A program made the position numbers and the translations under genes. DNA of 64,000 nt from Dama dama (Eukaryota; Chordata; Mammalia; Artiodactyla; Cervidae): assembly GCF_033118175.1 (NCBI RefSeq), contig NC_083701.1, positions 11,427,501 to 11,491,500 of the forward strand, given 5' to 3'. Below, in pieces: positions 1-11,333 of the stretch (its first letter is position 1; each line of letters begins with the position of its first letter). A model generated the notes under the pieces. The model was given only the letters and a program-made list of their open reading frames with translations. It did no database searches and was not told the DNA's origin.

Positions 1-247
1 AACCCGGACAGGTAACAGCCTCCCCAAAAGCAGGATGAGGAGGGATGTGGAAAGCCAGTTTAAAAGAGGACGTCATAACAGCACAGAGTGAGGTGACACA
101 TTAAGTGACCATGTCTAAATCAGGACAGTTTGAGAGTGAAAGGGGCTGCTATTAATAACTGCTTTGAGGCAACTGGACAAAAACAAAGCCTGTCTAGGCA
201 AACCAGGACATCTGATCACCCCATTTATACTTGTTCTTTCCTTTTAG
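1..247 (+). other. ASAP1: ASAP1 intron (3' part), upstream of first exon in window
   Basis: Intronic sequence leading to the pyrimidine-rich acceptor that ends in ttttag at 242-247. No exon, SINE or other feature was recognised in it. The intron begins upstream of the window. Confidence 0.8.
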
Positions 248-333
248 GAGCTTGGGGAGACAGCTCTTCATCTTGCAGTCCGAACTGCAGACCAGACATC
301 TCTCCATTTGGTGGACTTCCTTGTACAAAACTG
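248..333 (+). CDS. ASAP1: ASAP1 exon encoding part of the ankyrin repeats (ETALHLAVRTADQTSLHLVD)
   Basis: ASAP1 is a multidomain Arf GTPase-activating protein (BAR-PH-ArfGAP-ankyrin-proline-rich-SH3). It stimulates GTP hydrolysis on Arf1/Arf5 and acts at focal adhesions, podosomes and in membrane traffic. This exon is 86 nt: 28 codons plus two bases. The frame reads ELGETALHLAVRTADQTSLH and then LVDFLVQN, an ankyrin-repeat helix pair with the typical G-TALH core. The acceptor is a pyrimidine tract ending in ag at 246-247; the donor is ctg|gtacag at 334. The leftover tg joins t from the next exon to make Cys (QNCGNLDK), which confirms the junction. Identification rests on my recognition of the ASAP1 protein across all eleven exons. 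The close paralogue ASAP2 is excluded by the downstream LPPKP repeats and the C-terminus. Confidence 0.95.
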
Positions 334-401
334 GTACAGTTTTAGTTTTCTCTGAATGTGCATTGTGAGTTGACACAAACAGCCCTCTTCGTAGCCTGCA
401 T

Positions 402-620
402 CAGGACTCGGCAATTTTTTTCTGTAAAGAGCCAGATACTATTAGAGGCTTTGCAGGCCATGAGGTGTCTGTCACAGCCATTCAGTGTTGCCATCATAGT
501 ATGAAAACTGCCATGATTAGTACATAAACAAGTGAGCATGGCCATGTTCTAATAAAACTTCATTTAAAAAACAAGCAGAGGGCCAGATACGGCCCATGGC
601 CTATAGTTGGCCAACCCTTG
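402..620. repeat. Ancient non-autonomous hAT-Charlie-type element (MER20-like)
   Basis: The stretch contains the familiar mammalian MITE phrases ctgtaaagagccagatacta, ggctttgcaggccatgaggt, aataaaacttcattta and ggccagatacggcccatggc. The ends (tcggcaatttttt and tagttggccaaccc) are roughly inverted relative to each other. The class is clear to me; the exact family name is not. Confidence 0.65.
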
Positions 621-979
621 GCCTAGATAACTGTAAAATCTTTTCTCTGTGTCCAAAACCTGCTACTTAAGGGAGGCTGAAAGAGAGAAGACTTAACAGC
701 ACAAGTAAAACACCTGTGAGTTTTCATTGTTCATAAATTTAGTATGTGTGGCTGACTCAATTGCTAATTCAAATTTAGGACATAATAAGAACAGTATTGA
801 GCACAGGATGTGTATGCTTGTTGAATTCTTTTTTCGGTAGTTCTATAATCAGATTAGGAAGAAGAATTGGAGCTCATTCAAAGGAGTGATCAAAATAGGG
901 GATTTGAACTCACATTCAAAGAACAGAGTCTTCGTTCTTCAAGGCAGATTGTAACTCCCAGCCTCTTCTGTAGAGGTGG

Positions 980-1240
980 TTCAGCATAGTGGTTCATACC
1001 ATTGGCTCCAGACACACTGCCTGTGTTCAGATCCCTACTCCATCATCTGTGTCTTGGTAATCTCGAGGACTTCATCCTCTGTAACTGTTTTCGTCTGAAA
1101 AATAAAGGTGATAATATACCCACCCCGTAAGGTGGTTGTGAAGATTAAGTGAGCTAATATGTATAAGAGAAGTGTGTCTGTCCTAAACACAATAGACACT
1201 CCAAGAGTGCTGGCCATTGTTGTCATTATACTGCTTATAA
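980..1240 (+). repeat. MIR-like ancient SINE
   Basis: It reads as a MIR core: a variable tgtgttcagatccctactcc segment, then 'aatctcgaggacttcatcctctg', then aaaataaaggtgataatat, ending in gtgagctaatatgtataaga and a terminal gtgctggccattgttgt. Diverged, with no visible target-site duplication. Confidence 0.6.
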
Positions 1241-1390
1241 ATTCAGGTGTCATGCTAGAAACATCATCGTCTTCCCTGCCTCTAAGAAGTAGGTCTCAAA
1301 TTTGACTCAGTCGTTAGCGTGGGTAAAAGTGGTTCATCTGTTCTAAGTTACGGAGCAAGTCATTTTTTCCCGAATGCTGTCGTTTCTCAG

Positions 1391-1506
1391 TGGGAACCTG
1401 GATAAGCAGACGGCCCTGGGGAACACGGCCCTGCACTACTGCAGTATGTACAGCAAGCCAGAGTGTTTGAAGCTGCTGCTCAGGAGCAAGCCCACCGTGG
1501 ACGTCG
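1391..1506 (+). CDS. ASAP1: ASAP1 exon encoding ankyrin repeat (NLDKQTALGNTALHYCSMYS)
   Basis: The exon is 116 nt. Its first base completes Cys; the frame then reads GNLDKQTALGNTALHYCSMY followed by SKPECLKLLLRSKPTVDV. The last base (g) plus tt from the next exon forms Val. Canonical ankyrin features are visible: G-NTALHYC at the helix-1 start, and CLKLLLRSKPTVDV as helix 2 plus the beta-turn. The acceptor is gtttctcag and the donor is gacgtcg|gtgagt. The ankyrin repeats pack directly against the ArfGAP zinc-finger domain in this family and form part of the catalytic module. Confidence 0.96.
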
Positions 1507-1816
1507 GTGAGTATGGGCGGGTGTCTCTTCACAGCCACACTGAGGGGCTTCACTGGAGAGGCAGGGGCTAAGACTCCACGCTTCAATGCAGGGGGTGAAA
1601 TTTCCATCCTGGGTTGGGAATTAAGATCCCACATGCTGTGCAGTGCAGCCAAAAAATAAAATACATTTTTTTAAAAGAGGAGAAAGAATAACCACTATAA
1701 GAGCATTCAGTCTGCTGAAACTGAGACATGCCCATTCCGTTGTACACTTAGTCTTGTTCTTTGCCTTTTCAAGATGCATCTTAGATAATCGTGCAAATGT
1801 ATTCCCCCTGTTTCAG
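1507..1816 (+). other. ASAP1: ASAP1 intron (310 bp) with a CHR-type SINE
   Basis: Short intron starting gtgagt and ending tgtttcag. Much of it (about 1555-1675) is a partial tRNA-derived CHR-type SINE, leaving about 140 bp of unique sequence before the next acceptor. Confidence 0.85.
1555..1675 (+). repeat. CHR-type tRNA-derived SINE, partial
   Basis: Carries the cetartiodactyl SINE phrases gactccacgcttcaatgcag, ttgggaattaagatcccaca, tgctgtgcagtgcagccaaa and an A-rich tail. The 5' tRNA box A region is missing or degenerate. Confidence 0.75.
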
Positions 1817-1884
1817 TTAATCAGGCTGGAGAGACCGCCCTGGACATAGCAAAGAGACTGAAAGCCACTCAGTGTGAAGACCTG
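1817..1884 (+). CDS. ASAP1: ASAP1 exon encoding last ankyrin repeat (NQAGETALDIAKRLKATQCE)
   Basis: The exon is 68 nt: two bases completing Val, then 22 codons. The frame reads NQAGETALDIAKRLKATQCE and ends DL at a codon boundary. The G-ETALDIAKR segment is a textbook ankyrin helix. The acceptor is ccctgtttcag and the donor is gacctg|gtaagc. It closes the ankyrin domain; the next exon continues LSQAKSGKFNPH. Confidence 0.96.
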
Positions 1885-3079
1885 GTAAGCCGAATGGGAA
1901 GCGGGTTAGACCCTCTGCCTTAAGAAGGGCGTTCTCAAAAACCAAGACTGGGGGTGAGAGAAGCAGATTTTCTGAGGAGGAGGTGAGGTGGAGGACACAG
2001 GCTAAAGAAATGCAGACCAGCACTAAGGCTACATTTTAAAAAACAGTGAAGTGATAAATTCTTCATCCACGTCTTTTCCGTGCAGTTACAGTGTAGCAGC
2101 TAAAAGGCATCTGAGAGGTCTTGTTACCAGCCAGAGTTGTTGATTGAGGTGCTGGGGGTATTTTTGTTGTTTTGGGGTTTCTTGGGGGGACCTACAAGGA
2201 TGTCCCAAAGTACTGCTTTTTCTTATTTGCCAGGACATTAGTCTTTCTCTGTACTAAATAATTATTTGAGAACTTCCCTTGCAGTCCAGCGGTTAAGATG
2301 CCAAGCTTCCACTGCAGGGGGCCTGGGTGCAGTCCCCAGTTGGGGAACTAAGATTATGCAGGCTGTCCCCAAAAATAAAATGAAATAAGATAATTTTTTT
2401 AAAAAAATAGAATTATTTGGGAAGCCAGTTCCAAAAATAGGGCAAGTAAAGCTCAGAGTGTAATGATTTCCAGCTTGTTCAATGCCCTGCCCTGCCCATT
2501 CTATGTACACACTCATCTCTAGTCCCACTAGTTCTTGCTTAGACCTCTGGGCCTTTGCATAGAGCATGATTCTCTTAGCCACAGAGAAGGGTAAGACAGG
2601 AAGGATAAGTGATGCTCCCTGGAGTTTCTGCCAAGTGCCCAGGCCCAGCAGTTGTCCTTCTTTATTTTTTGTAAGAATCCTTTGAGGAAGTTGAGTCACT
2701 CCTGCCCTGTTTTATGACTAAGAAAGTGTACCCCGAGTGGAACCGGGGCCATCTGACTTTAGAGGCAGACCTCTCAAACTTTTCTGACTCCAGTTTTCCC
2801 TCCAACAATTTACAGTTGTAAATTCTTGGGATGCATATTCATAATGTTAAGAAAACTTTTCATTTCGAAGAAAAGTCATCCAAATTAGAAAGGCTCTGCC
2901 TGTGATTCTTGGCACTACCTCTCAGGTCTGTCCCATTTGTGTAATCAGAGTTTTGCCTGCATTGCAGCCACTGGTGATTAATCTGAAACCAGGAATGAGG
3001 TGGAAGCTACTTGGCGTTTATATAATGTCAGGGTGTCTCGCCTTTAAATTGAAACGGTTCCGCCTGCTGTCACTTTCAG
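1885..3079 (+). other. ASAP1: ASAP1 intron with one CHR SINE
   Basis: The donor is gtaagc and the acceptor is ctgtcactttcag. A CHR-type SINE occupies about 2268-2405. The rest (about 1885-2265 and 2410-3060) shows no recognisable gene or mobile element. Confidence 0.8.
2268..2405 (+). repeat. CHR-type tRNA-derived SINE
   Basis: Begins aacttcccttgcagtccagc, continues ggttaagatgcc (box A region), ctgcagggggcctgggtgc and ttggggaactaagatt, and ends in an A-rich tail. Plus orientation. Confidence 0.8.
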
Positions 3080-3187
3080 CTTTCCCAGGCTAAATCTGGA
3101 AAGTTCAATCCACATGTCCACGTGGAATATGAGTGGAATCTTCGACAGGAGGAGATGGATGAAAGTGATGACGACCTGGATGACAAA
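3080..3187 (+). CDS. ASAP1: ASAP1 exon, acidic linker after ankyrin repeats
   Basis: Exactly 36 codons in phase 0-0, reading LSQAKSGKFNPHVHVEYEWN then LRQEEMDESDDDLDDK. The acidic cluster (EEMDESDDDLDD) marks the transition from the ankyrin fold to the proline-rich region. The acceptor is cactttcag; the donor is gacaaa|gtgagt. At 108 nt and symmetric phase, skipping would keep frame. I know of no such isoform and do not claim one. Confidence 0.96.
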
Positions 3188-3439
3188 GTGAGTGGAGATG
3201 ATGCCTCGGAATCCCAGCGCTGCTCCCGGGTTTTCTCCACTGTGCAGATAAGACCCATTCTCTGTGAGGTTGATTTTGGTCTCATGACCTGACTTACCCG
3301 TGCAGGACCAGGTGACTCTCTGCGCCACTGAGGTTCTAAATCTGGAGGTTGCATGGGTGCCGTTGCTGTCACCGGGGGGTTGGAAGTGTCTGGAATCCGA
3401 GAGGTTGGGCTTAGGTGTGCAGGCCTGAGTCATCAACAT

Positions 3440-3810
3440 GTGTCGTTCAATTGCTCAGTTGTATTCGACTCTGAGACCCCGTGGACTACACCACGCCAGG
3501 CTTCCCTGTCCTTCACCATCTCCTGGAGCTTGCTCAAACTCATATCCACCAAGTCAGTGATGCCATCTAACTCTCTCATCCTCTGTTGCGTCCCTTCTTC
3601 TCCTGCCCTCAATCTTTCCCAGCATCAGAGTCTTTTCTAATGAGTCTGCTCGTTGCATCAGGTGGCCAAAGTATTGGAGCTTCAGCATCAGTCCTTCCAA
3701 TGAATATTCAGGGTTGATTTCCTTTAGGATTGACTCGTTTGATCTCCTTGCTGTCCAAGGGACTCTCAAGAGTCTTCTCCAACACCACAGTTCAAAAGCA
3801 TCAATTGTTT
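3440..3810 (-). mobile_element. BovB (RTE) LINE 3' fragment, antisense
   Basis: The reverse complement matches the familiar BovB 3' end. On the + strand: gttgtattcgactctgagac, tgtccttcaccatctcctgg, caatctttcccagcatcaga, ggtggccaaagtattggagc and agtcttctccaacaccacag. Strongly 5' truncated, with no coding potential. Confidence 0.85.
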
Positions 3811-4137
3811 TAACTGATGTTAATAAGTCATCAATGTTAGCTGGCAGTTACGGCCACAGGCATGGGTGAGGTTCCCTCCCAAGAGGATGCAGAATGAGAA
3901 GGGGGAGGGTGGTGGAGAGCGTGGACATCAAAGGGCTGAGTGGGAACAAACAGTTAGCGTAGATTACAGACGGATTCACTGTCCAGACGCTGGGGAACTG
4001 TCCTGCACAGGGGAGGTATCTGTGGATAAGGTTATATCTGTGAGACTTAGCGAATTTATGGTTGTTAACAGAAAGGAGGGATGGGGGAAGGGACAGTTAG
4101 GGAGTTTGGAATGGACACGCACAGGCTGCTGTATTTA

Positions 4138-4332
4138 AAATGGATCACCAGCAAGGACCTGCTGCAGAGCGGGGGGAGTTCTGCTCAGGCTTAGTGACAG
4201 CCTGGCTGGGAGGGGAGCTTGGGGAGAGTGGATACATGTATGTGTGTGAGTCCCTCTGCTCTCTTCCCGAAACTACCACAAGGTTGTTAATTGGGTATAC
4301 CCCCAATACAAATTAAAAATTAAAAAAAAAAA
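4138..4332 (+). mobile_element. Artiodactyl L1 3' end
   Basis: Reads ggatcaccagcaaggacctg, then ggatacatgtatgtgtgtga, then gttaattgggtatacccccaatac and an A-rich tail (about 4312-4332). This is the typical 3' UTR end of ruminant L1. Only the terminal ~190 bp are present. Confidence 0.7.
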
Positions 4333-4595
4333 AGATTAAGTCTGTAACCTTACGCTTCTGAATACTGTGAGCCCTCACAGGCATGTCCCTAGGGGGACCC
4401 TGGTGATGACAGGAGTCAGACGTGAACTCTCTAGATGTCTTCCTTGTGCTGTGTCATGACTCTTTAAGTTTTCGTGTGACTGATTCCCGATGGGCAGAGC
4501 CACAGGAACCCCATCCCCTCCTGAGCCTGCCCTGCCCACGTCCCGCGGACACCTTGATTACGGCTGACCCCCCGCACTGTTGTTTGGTTTGCCAG

Positions 4596-4821
4596 CCGAG
4601 CCCCATCAAGAAGGAGCGCTCCCCCCGACCCCAGAGCTTCTGCCACTCGTCCAGCATCTCCCCGCAGGACAAGCTCTCACTGCCAGGCTTCGGCACGCCG
4701 AGGGACAAGCAGCGACTCTCCTACGGCGCCTTCACCAACCAGATCTTCTCCGCAAGCACAGACTCACCCACGTCACCAATCGCGGAGGCGCCCCCGCTGC
4801 CTCCCAGAAACGCCACGAAAG
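4596..4821 (+). CDS. ASAP1: ASAP1 exon, proline/serine-rich linker (PSPIKKERSPRPQSFCHSSS)
   Basis: The exon is 226 nt: 75 codons plus one base. The frame reads PSPIKKERSPRPQSFCHSSS, ISPQDKLSLPGFGTPRDKQR, LSYGAFTNQIFSASTDSPTS, then PIAEAPPLPPRNATK. The APPLPPRN segment is a class I/II-like SH3-binding motif. The many SP/TP dipeptides suggest a flexible, phosphorylatable linker (inference). Family knowledge: the proline-rich region of ASAP1 binds Src-family and Crk/CrkL SH3 domains. The donor is acgaaag|gtacga; the leftover g joins gt of the next exon to give Gly. The acceptor is tttgccag at 4588-4595. Confidence 0.96.
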
Positions 4822-5054
4822 GTACGAGCCTTGGGACGGGCCGCGTGACTCCATCCTCAGTGCTGGGAAGCCACCCGGCTTTGAGGTCATAATCTCGGGG
4901 TGAGTGTGAGCAGCAGGGCTGTGACGTCAGGGCGGCTTGAAACAGGGACCCTGCCGTCTGCTGCGTTACAGCCGAGAAATAGCATTACGGGCACGCCTCG
5001 TGCCTTGTCTTATGTGAACCTCACAACTTCCCGTGAGGTGTGTGCTTTTGTGCC

Positions 5055-5160
5055 CACTGTACAGATGAGGAAACTGAGGTAGAGTGACTCACCCAAGGTC
5101 GTGCAGCCGGTAAGTGGTGGAGTTGAGGGTCCATCCAGGGTCACGTGGCTCCAAAACCAG
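5055..5160 (-). repeat. MIR-like ancient SINE
   Basis: Contains acagatgaggaaactgaggt, gactcacccaaggtcgtgca and gtaagtggtggagttgaggg, the inverted MIR core (the 'deletion of bars' phrase cccatttta...gaggaaactgag). Confidence 0.7.
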
Positions 5161-5670
5161 TGCTCTTTGCTGTGTAATACAGGGTGGGATTTCCATTCTT
5201 CTTTGAGAAGTTTCTTTCCTCGACACTAAAATGTAATACAGTGATAGTTAATAGTTACGAAGCTCTTGCCTTACGAGTGACCCTAAACCCAGAGCCTCTT
5301 TTTCCACGCTCACAGAATGAGGTGCATAGGACAGCTGGTGGCACCAGGCAGATGGGGTCCCTGGTTCAGGGAGGCTGAGTCACTGCCCTGAGGGTCTCGG
5401 TGGCTGGGGTCCTCACCCAGGTGCTGTGTGACCCCAACCCACATTCCCGTGCGCTCTGATGAGGAGTGGTTTTTCCGGGAGACGCCAACCAGGGCAGGAT
5501 CTTATCAGAGGAGGGTTACTGTGCTGGGAGTGACAGTCTGCAGATTCCCCACCCCGTTTCTGTAATCCGTAGAACACCCTGCCCAGAAAGTCCATGTATT
5601 CCCACCTCCATGGGGACAGGTTGAGAAGCAGAAATGGTAACATTAAGGAGTCACCCTGCCGAGTGGCGGG

Positions 5671-5875
5671 GAGCTTCCCAGGTGGTTCAGTGGTAAAAGA
5701 ATCCATCCGCCAGCACAGGAGGCCCAGAGTCGATCCCTGGATCAGGAAGATCCGCTGGAGAAGGAAACAGCAGCACACTGCAGTATTCTTGCCTGGGAAA
5801 TCCCGTGGACCGAGGAGCCTGGCAGGCCACAGTCCCTGGGGTCACAAGGAGTTGGACGCGACTGAGCGCCGCCCA
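5671..5875 (+). repeat. Bov-tA SINE
   Basis: Has the ruminant tRNA/BovA composite: gcttcccaggtggttcagtg (box A), gagtcgatccctggatcagg (box B), gcagtattcttgcctgggaa and ggttcacaaggagttggacg-like end. Somewhat diverged. Confidence 0.9.
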
Positions 5876-8761
5876 GGGGAATCCGAGAGGTGCCCAGAGC
5901 TGGCACTCCAGGTCTGGCCTCAGCCAGTAAATCTAAGTGCAGAATCCTGCCTGTGTGCTTGGCTTGTGGTAACGCAGGTTCAGGGGCTCCCCAGGCACAA
6001 TGCCGTGCCTATTGGAGTCACACTGGGGCTCTTTTCTGGAGAATGTGAGATTTATTCAGAACAGTGTTTTTTCAGAGCTTATTCTCCATTGAAATAGTGT
6101 TATAAATGGGAGCAGTGTTCTTAGACCCCAAATGGCCTCAGAGATTATAAAATAGTGGAGGAAGTTAAAATAAGACTTGGGCACGAACGGTGCCCATCAG
6201 AGATAACCCGTGACCAGAGCAGCAACAGGCCTATTCACCCGCCGGCGTGGTTCTTCCCATCCCATGCGTTATGCTGGAACGTACCTTTTACATCACTACC
6301 AGGTCAGGGTGCCGGTGCTCTGTAAGAAGGCTATATTGCCGCTCACCTCTGGGTGATGGTGTTCCCCATCAGGGTAGCAGTCTGCTCAGAGCAGCGTTCC
6401 TCTCTTTATCCTAAAGAGGACCTAATTGTGCTTACAAAAAAAAAGTGATGATAGCCTCTCAGAGCCTCCAGGTCATTGAGAATCTTGAGGTCTACAGGGG
6501 GAAATGACACAGAGTCCTAGGAGCCAGGAGGCCCCCCTCATCTCCCTGTACCCCTTCCTGTAATTCTATCTCAAGGGGACGCAGAAACCCATAAAATACA
6601 CTGACTGAACGCCAGAGTATGTATCTGTTGCTGCCTTGAATAAATTTCTCATTAGCTCTTTACCAAAGGCCCAGAAGACAAAGACCAGACTGACTTAATG
6701 ATCCAGCTGCTGAATCAAGTGCTGAGAGACTGCCATGGCAGCCGTGGTCAGCTGAGGGTAGACTGCTCACCCCCTGCCCCCCAAAAATCCCGTATTCGAA
6801 CATAGACGTCCCTCCCTGCTAAAATCAGGAGTGTTCTTCCAGGCCATTCACAGCAGGACATCAGATTCCAAGCTGGTGAGAAACAAGAAGCCTGGCCCAC
6901 CCGTGACTTGTAGAAGGGATTCGAAACAGGAGCCACTTCCTGCGGTCAGCTTGGCTCACGTGCCCTTACGTGTGGGAAGGAAAGTGATCGTGTTTGCATG
7001 GCGTTCTCAAGTGCTAAGCGTGTCCCGCCCTGCTCCTTCTCACATTCAGCTCACCTTGCCGAGTTTCAGGCTCTTCGTCTGAAAACTCAGGATTGGGCAT
7101 CTGGCGGGGTCCTTGCTTAGAGCGTGAAGTCATTCCGCAAAGTGACTGGCACAGCGTGGGCCTTCAGTATGTAGCACCACAGCCTATTTGGTCCTGCTGC
7201 AGATGTTCAGTTCTGCAAGTGTCCCGGGTCCTGGGAAGGTAGCAAAGGGTGGAGCTCGGGCTCAGTGGACGAGAGAGGGGTGAGCTGGCCATCGGGGCAG
7301 CTGCGGGTGCCGCTGCAGGTTTGAAGAAAGGGTGGAGGAAGTCTCCCATCCACTCCCCCCTCCGCTCCTGCAGGGATGCTGTGAGTGAGCTGTCCCTGCA
7401 TCCCCAGCACAGGTGTGCTCCGTCAGCGCTTGTTGCATGAATAAACAACAGCGGAATCAATGAAAGCACATCCCAGAAATGTGTGGCCAGAGCAAGGACG
7501 GGATACTCAGAAAACTAACCCAGATGTCCTGGGGGCATGACAGACAGTTGATCTGCTGAATGTGATAGACAGTTCGCCTGCAGGATGTTTATGCCCACAC
7601 TCAGTTGTTTAAGCCTTTTACACCATTTCTCTGACTCTCTTTTGAGGTCTGTGGCAACAGAGAAGGGTGGCCAGGGAGGAGACCGCCCCCCAGGGGTCTG
7701 AAGGTGGCCGACCACCCTCAGAGTGTGAGTCAGGGAGCCTAGGAGATGTTTTCCCCCAGAGGGACATGATTCATATGCTGATGACTCTTTAAGTTTCCCG
7801 GGATTTTTTTTTTAATCTCATAGGAAGATAGCAATTTGAATGGCTTGATTTTAATACTTCCCAGGGACCACTGTCCTTCATTCCAGTTGAATTTTCTAGG
7901 TTTTGGTTGGGGGTGGGCATTGTGGGATGGGAGATTTTTGTGGCCTGTTTTTTCAGTCTCTCTCGCTCCTTTTTAAAGCATCACATGTGTCACCTTGCGC
8001 TGGCCGAGAGCACCTCTGTCATTCCCGCCCTGGGCCGTGGTCACTGGCGCAGGCTGGCCAGCCCGGCCACCTGACTGCCAGGGCGTGGAAAGGAAGTCCT
8101 TGCTCTGCGTCTTGCATAGAAGTATGTATGAGGAAGTGTTAAGGAGCCAACCCTGAGCCCCTTGAGTTTGGCTCTTTCCTCTTAATGTTCCCGGAAGGAG
8201 GTTGAAGGAGACGTGAACAGCTCTCGTGTGTTCTGTGATGCTGGGTCCGTCACAGCGTCTCACCGCCGTGTTGGGACCCCGCCGCCGGCTCCACGGCTGA
8301 CCCACCATGGTTTCTCCACACGCTCCCTCCACCGCACTCTGCCTCCGTTTCCCCTTCTGAGCAAGGAGGTGTTTGTAGCTTCTTCCTTGTACACAGACAG
8401 TTCTTCTCTAAATGAAGATAGTGCATCTTTACCTATGTTTTAAGTGATGTAAACTCTCCTCTCTTTGAAGCTCCATACTGTGAAAACCATTAGACAGTGC
8501 TAAATTTTAAAAGAAGAAAATGCTAAATTTTTCATTCGCCTTGTCCAGAGTTGTCTGTATAACTCTGTCATTAGCTCCTGTCATTAACACATATGGCATG
8601 TTAGAATATATATATTATACTTCTATAGACAGTTTTCTGCCCAAAACTGTCAGGTTAATTTTTAAAGTCACCTTCTAGGTTTTTCTTTAAATTGAAATTT
8701 CAGAGTGTACCTTTGGTCTCCTAGCATAGGGGGCCTCTGGGTTCTCTGTTTTATTAAGAAC

Positions 8762-8981
8762 CAAAGGTACAAGGGCTTCCCTGATAGCTCAGTTGGTAAA
8801 GAATCTGCCTACTGTGCAGGAGACATGGGTTCAATCCCTGGGTTGGAAACATCCCCTGGAGAAGGGGAGGGCTACCCACTCCAGTATTCTGGCCTAGAAA
8901 ATTCCATGGACTATAGTCCATGGGGTCACAAGGAGTCAGACACAACTGAGTGACTTTCACTTTCTTTTCAAAGATACAAGG
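8762..8981 (+). mobile_element. Bov-tA SINE with target-site duplication
   Basis: The SINE occupies about 8775-8968 (gcttccctgatagctcagtt at the start, cagacacaactgagtgactt near the end). It is flanked by the near-perfect 13-bp duplications caaaggtacaagg (8762-8774) and caaagatacaagg (8969-8981), which mark LINE-mediated insertion. Confidence 0.92.
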
Positions 8982-9825
8982 ACACTGAAGAAGAATCCTC
9001 CCGACTTAGACCGTGAATTTTGTCCGTAGGCTGTGCCCAGAACGTGCCGGGCACTGAAAGAGAGGAGAACAGTGTGGCCCTTGCCCTGAGGAGGCTTCCA
9101 GCCTGGGGAGGAGACAGTGTGGGTCTGTTGCTGGGTAGAGAGTGTGCAGTACCAGTCAGCCTGTGTGTGCAGAAATATTCATAGCCGCAGTTGCTCCAGG
9201 GCACAGGAGGGTTAGAACAGGCTTCTGGATAAGGTCACACTGGAGCTGGCCCTTGACAGACGCTGAGATGGAGGGACCGCAGCGGGCACCGTGGCTCCTG
9301 AGATGTACAGCATCACCAGGCTGGTGAGCTTCCCAAGCCCTGGCCACGTGTCGGCCTCCGTGAGGGGCCTCCCCAAGCTGATGACCGGGAGAAGCTCTCG
9401 GCAGCACAGCTCAGGGCGTGTCCAGGGGGGCCGCTCAAGTTGAAGGCACGGGAAGAGTGTCCAACAGACAAGAGACCCAAGAGGCCGCTGGCAACACAGG
9501 ACCACAGCCCAGCCACGCGGACCCCCAGCAAGAGCTGCGCTACACCCTGCCTCCTCGTGAAAGCCTTTCTAATAATGTAACCTCAGCGTTATTTATAGCA
9601 ACTTTGTAAGTCTAGACCCATATTTTTAAGAAAAGTGTTGGCAGATAATTTGACATAATAGCCAATGTTAGTGGGCCCTGTGGTTTAGGGTGTTTTCTGC
9701 CTATTCCCACATGCCTCGGCTGCCCAAGTCCCTCCCCTCCCCACCTGTTAATCTTGCCTCCCTTTTGAGTATGTTTGATGCTGTGTCTACTCTTTCCTGT
9801 TCTCTTTTGTTTCAGCTTTCTTTTT

Positions 9826-9974
9826 TTTTTTTTAATATATATTTTATTTATTTATTTGGCTGTACCAGGCTTAGTTGTGGCATGTGGGGTCTAGTTCCCT
9901 GACCAGGGATCCAACCCAGGCCTCCTGCTTTGGGAATGTGGAGTCTTAGCCACTAGACCACCAGGGGAAGTCCC
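9826..9974 (-). mobile_element. CHR-type SINE, antisense
   Basis: Begins with a T-rich tail and ttatttatttggctgtacca, and ends with the reversed head ccactagaccaccaggggaa plus gtccc. Flanking tgtttcagctttctt and tgttttagctttctt look like a target-site duplication with one mismatch. Confidence 0.85.
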
Positions 9975-11103
9975 TGTTTTAGCTTTCTTTACCCTGCAGG
10001 AATTGCTTCTTTCCTGACTGGGCCAGTCCTCAGGTTTATTTCACTTAAAACATCGTTTTCAGTGCCTAAAGATGAGTTACTCATTTTTGAAATCTTTTGA
10101 GCTCTTTACAACTTAAAAAATTTTTGTCTGCTTCCCTGGGGTCTGATATAATGTTTTTCATCCTTTTTTAACTCATAACCTACTAGTTGGGAAGATTCAG
10201 TGGCACCTTCCTTTCTGTGGCTTCTATACCAGAACGGTAGGTGGATCTGGGTATGTGTGTTTTCTGTGAAGGTAGATTACAGTATTGAATGTTTCTCTTC
10301 GAACTTCTAGCCACCCTCACTAGGTCCCCTCTCTCCCTGGTTTCTGCTCTGTCTCCCTAAGTGAGACATTCTATCTTCCTTAAGGATCACTAGCCTTAAA
10401 ACAAGAGAAGTAGCAGTTTATTCATCCATTTATTCGACACTGCATTATTAAATTCAGCTTACCAGGCCAGAGAAAAGCCTGACCTCGATAGAACCTGCAG
10501 CATGGTGGAGAAGGAGGCCGTGACAAGTAAGCAGAAAAGGAATAATTAGAGACTGCGGCAGCCGATGTGAAGAAAGTGAGGCAAGGCAGCCTGATGACGT
10601 GATGAAGGGAACATGAACCCCTACATTTTTAACATGATGATTCAGAAAGCTTGATTTTGCTTGGTTTGTGGTTGGTTGCAGGACTGCTCTGGTTTGCTCC
10701 CTCCTAAAATCACGTACACAGAGCGCTCTGCCCAGAGACATGGCCCCATTGGCCGTCTGTGTTTCCAGGCAGGATTTGGAACCCACTGAATGGCCTTTCA
10801 GATGCGCTACCTCGAGAAGTCCCTAGGTGGCACTAAAGACGACCCTGCCGGAGAATCTCACCATTGTCTATTATCTATTCTCCATCTGTTTCCAAGAGGA
10901 AAGTTACACTTCCTAGTACCGAACGTTGTTGTTGCCATTTGCATCAACGTGTGCCGAGCCCAGAAAATGCTGGCCTGGCTTTTAGGACAGGCCGAGCCCT
11001 TGCCAGCCCCAGAGACCGGCATCGTGGTCCAGCCGAGCCCCTCTCGGCTACCTAACGTTTATCACTCCAGCTCCACTTTCCTAGCTGCGAAATGTGGCCA
11101 CTG

Positions 11104-11333
11104 ATACCTGACCCCAGGCTTCCCAGGTGGCTCAGTGGTAAAGAATCCACCTGTCAGTGTAGGAGAAGCGGGTTCAATCCCAGGATTGGGAAGATCCCCT
11201 GGAGAAGGAAATGGCAACCCACTCCAGTATTCTTGCCTGGAGAGTCCCATGGACAGAGGAGCCTGGTGGGCTACAATTCATGGGGTCGCAAAAGAGTTGG
11301 ATACAACTTAACAACAAGAACAATACCTGACCC
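11104..11333 (+). mobile_element. Bov-tA SINE with target-site duplication
   Basis: The SINE body is about 11115-11322 (aggcttcccaggtggctcag ... gttggatacaacttaacaac). The flanking 11-bp direct repeats atacctgaccc at 11104-11114 and 11323-11333 are identical. Confidence 0.93.

Larger units (their letters stand above)
334..1390 (+). other. ASAP1: ASAP1 intron with a hAT-type MITE and a MIR
   Basis: Intron between ankyrin exons. It contains a degraded hAT-Charlie-type element (about 402-620) and a MIR-like SINE (about 980-1240). The acceptor is ttctcag at 1384-1390 and the donor is gtacag. The remaining sequence (about 620-980) shows no recognisable feature. Confidence 0.85.
3188..4595 (+). 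other. ASAP1: ASAP1 intron with BovB and L1 3' ends
   Basis: The donor is gtgagt and the acceptor is gtttggtttgccag. It contains an antisense BovB 3' fragment (about 3440-3810) and a sense L1 3' end with A-tail (about 4138-4332). The remaining 3188-3440 and 4335-4590 appear unique. Confidence 0.8.

Noticed and set aside
2262..2699. 145-codon minus-strand frame
   Set aside because: It overlaps a CHR SINE, has no domain and lies in an ASAP1 intron.
11115..11200. tRNA gene-like box A/box B sequences (here and in all Bov-tA/CHR copies)
   Set aside because: They are the tRNA-derived heads of SINEs with degenerate promoters and no cloverleaf.
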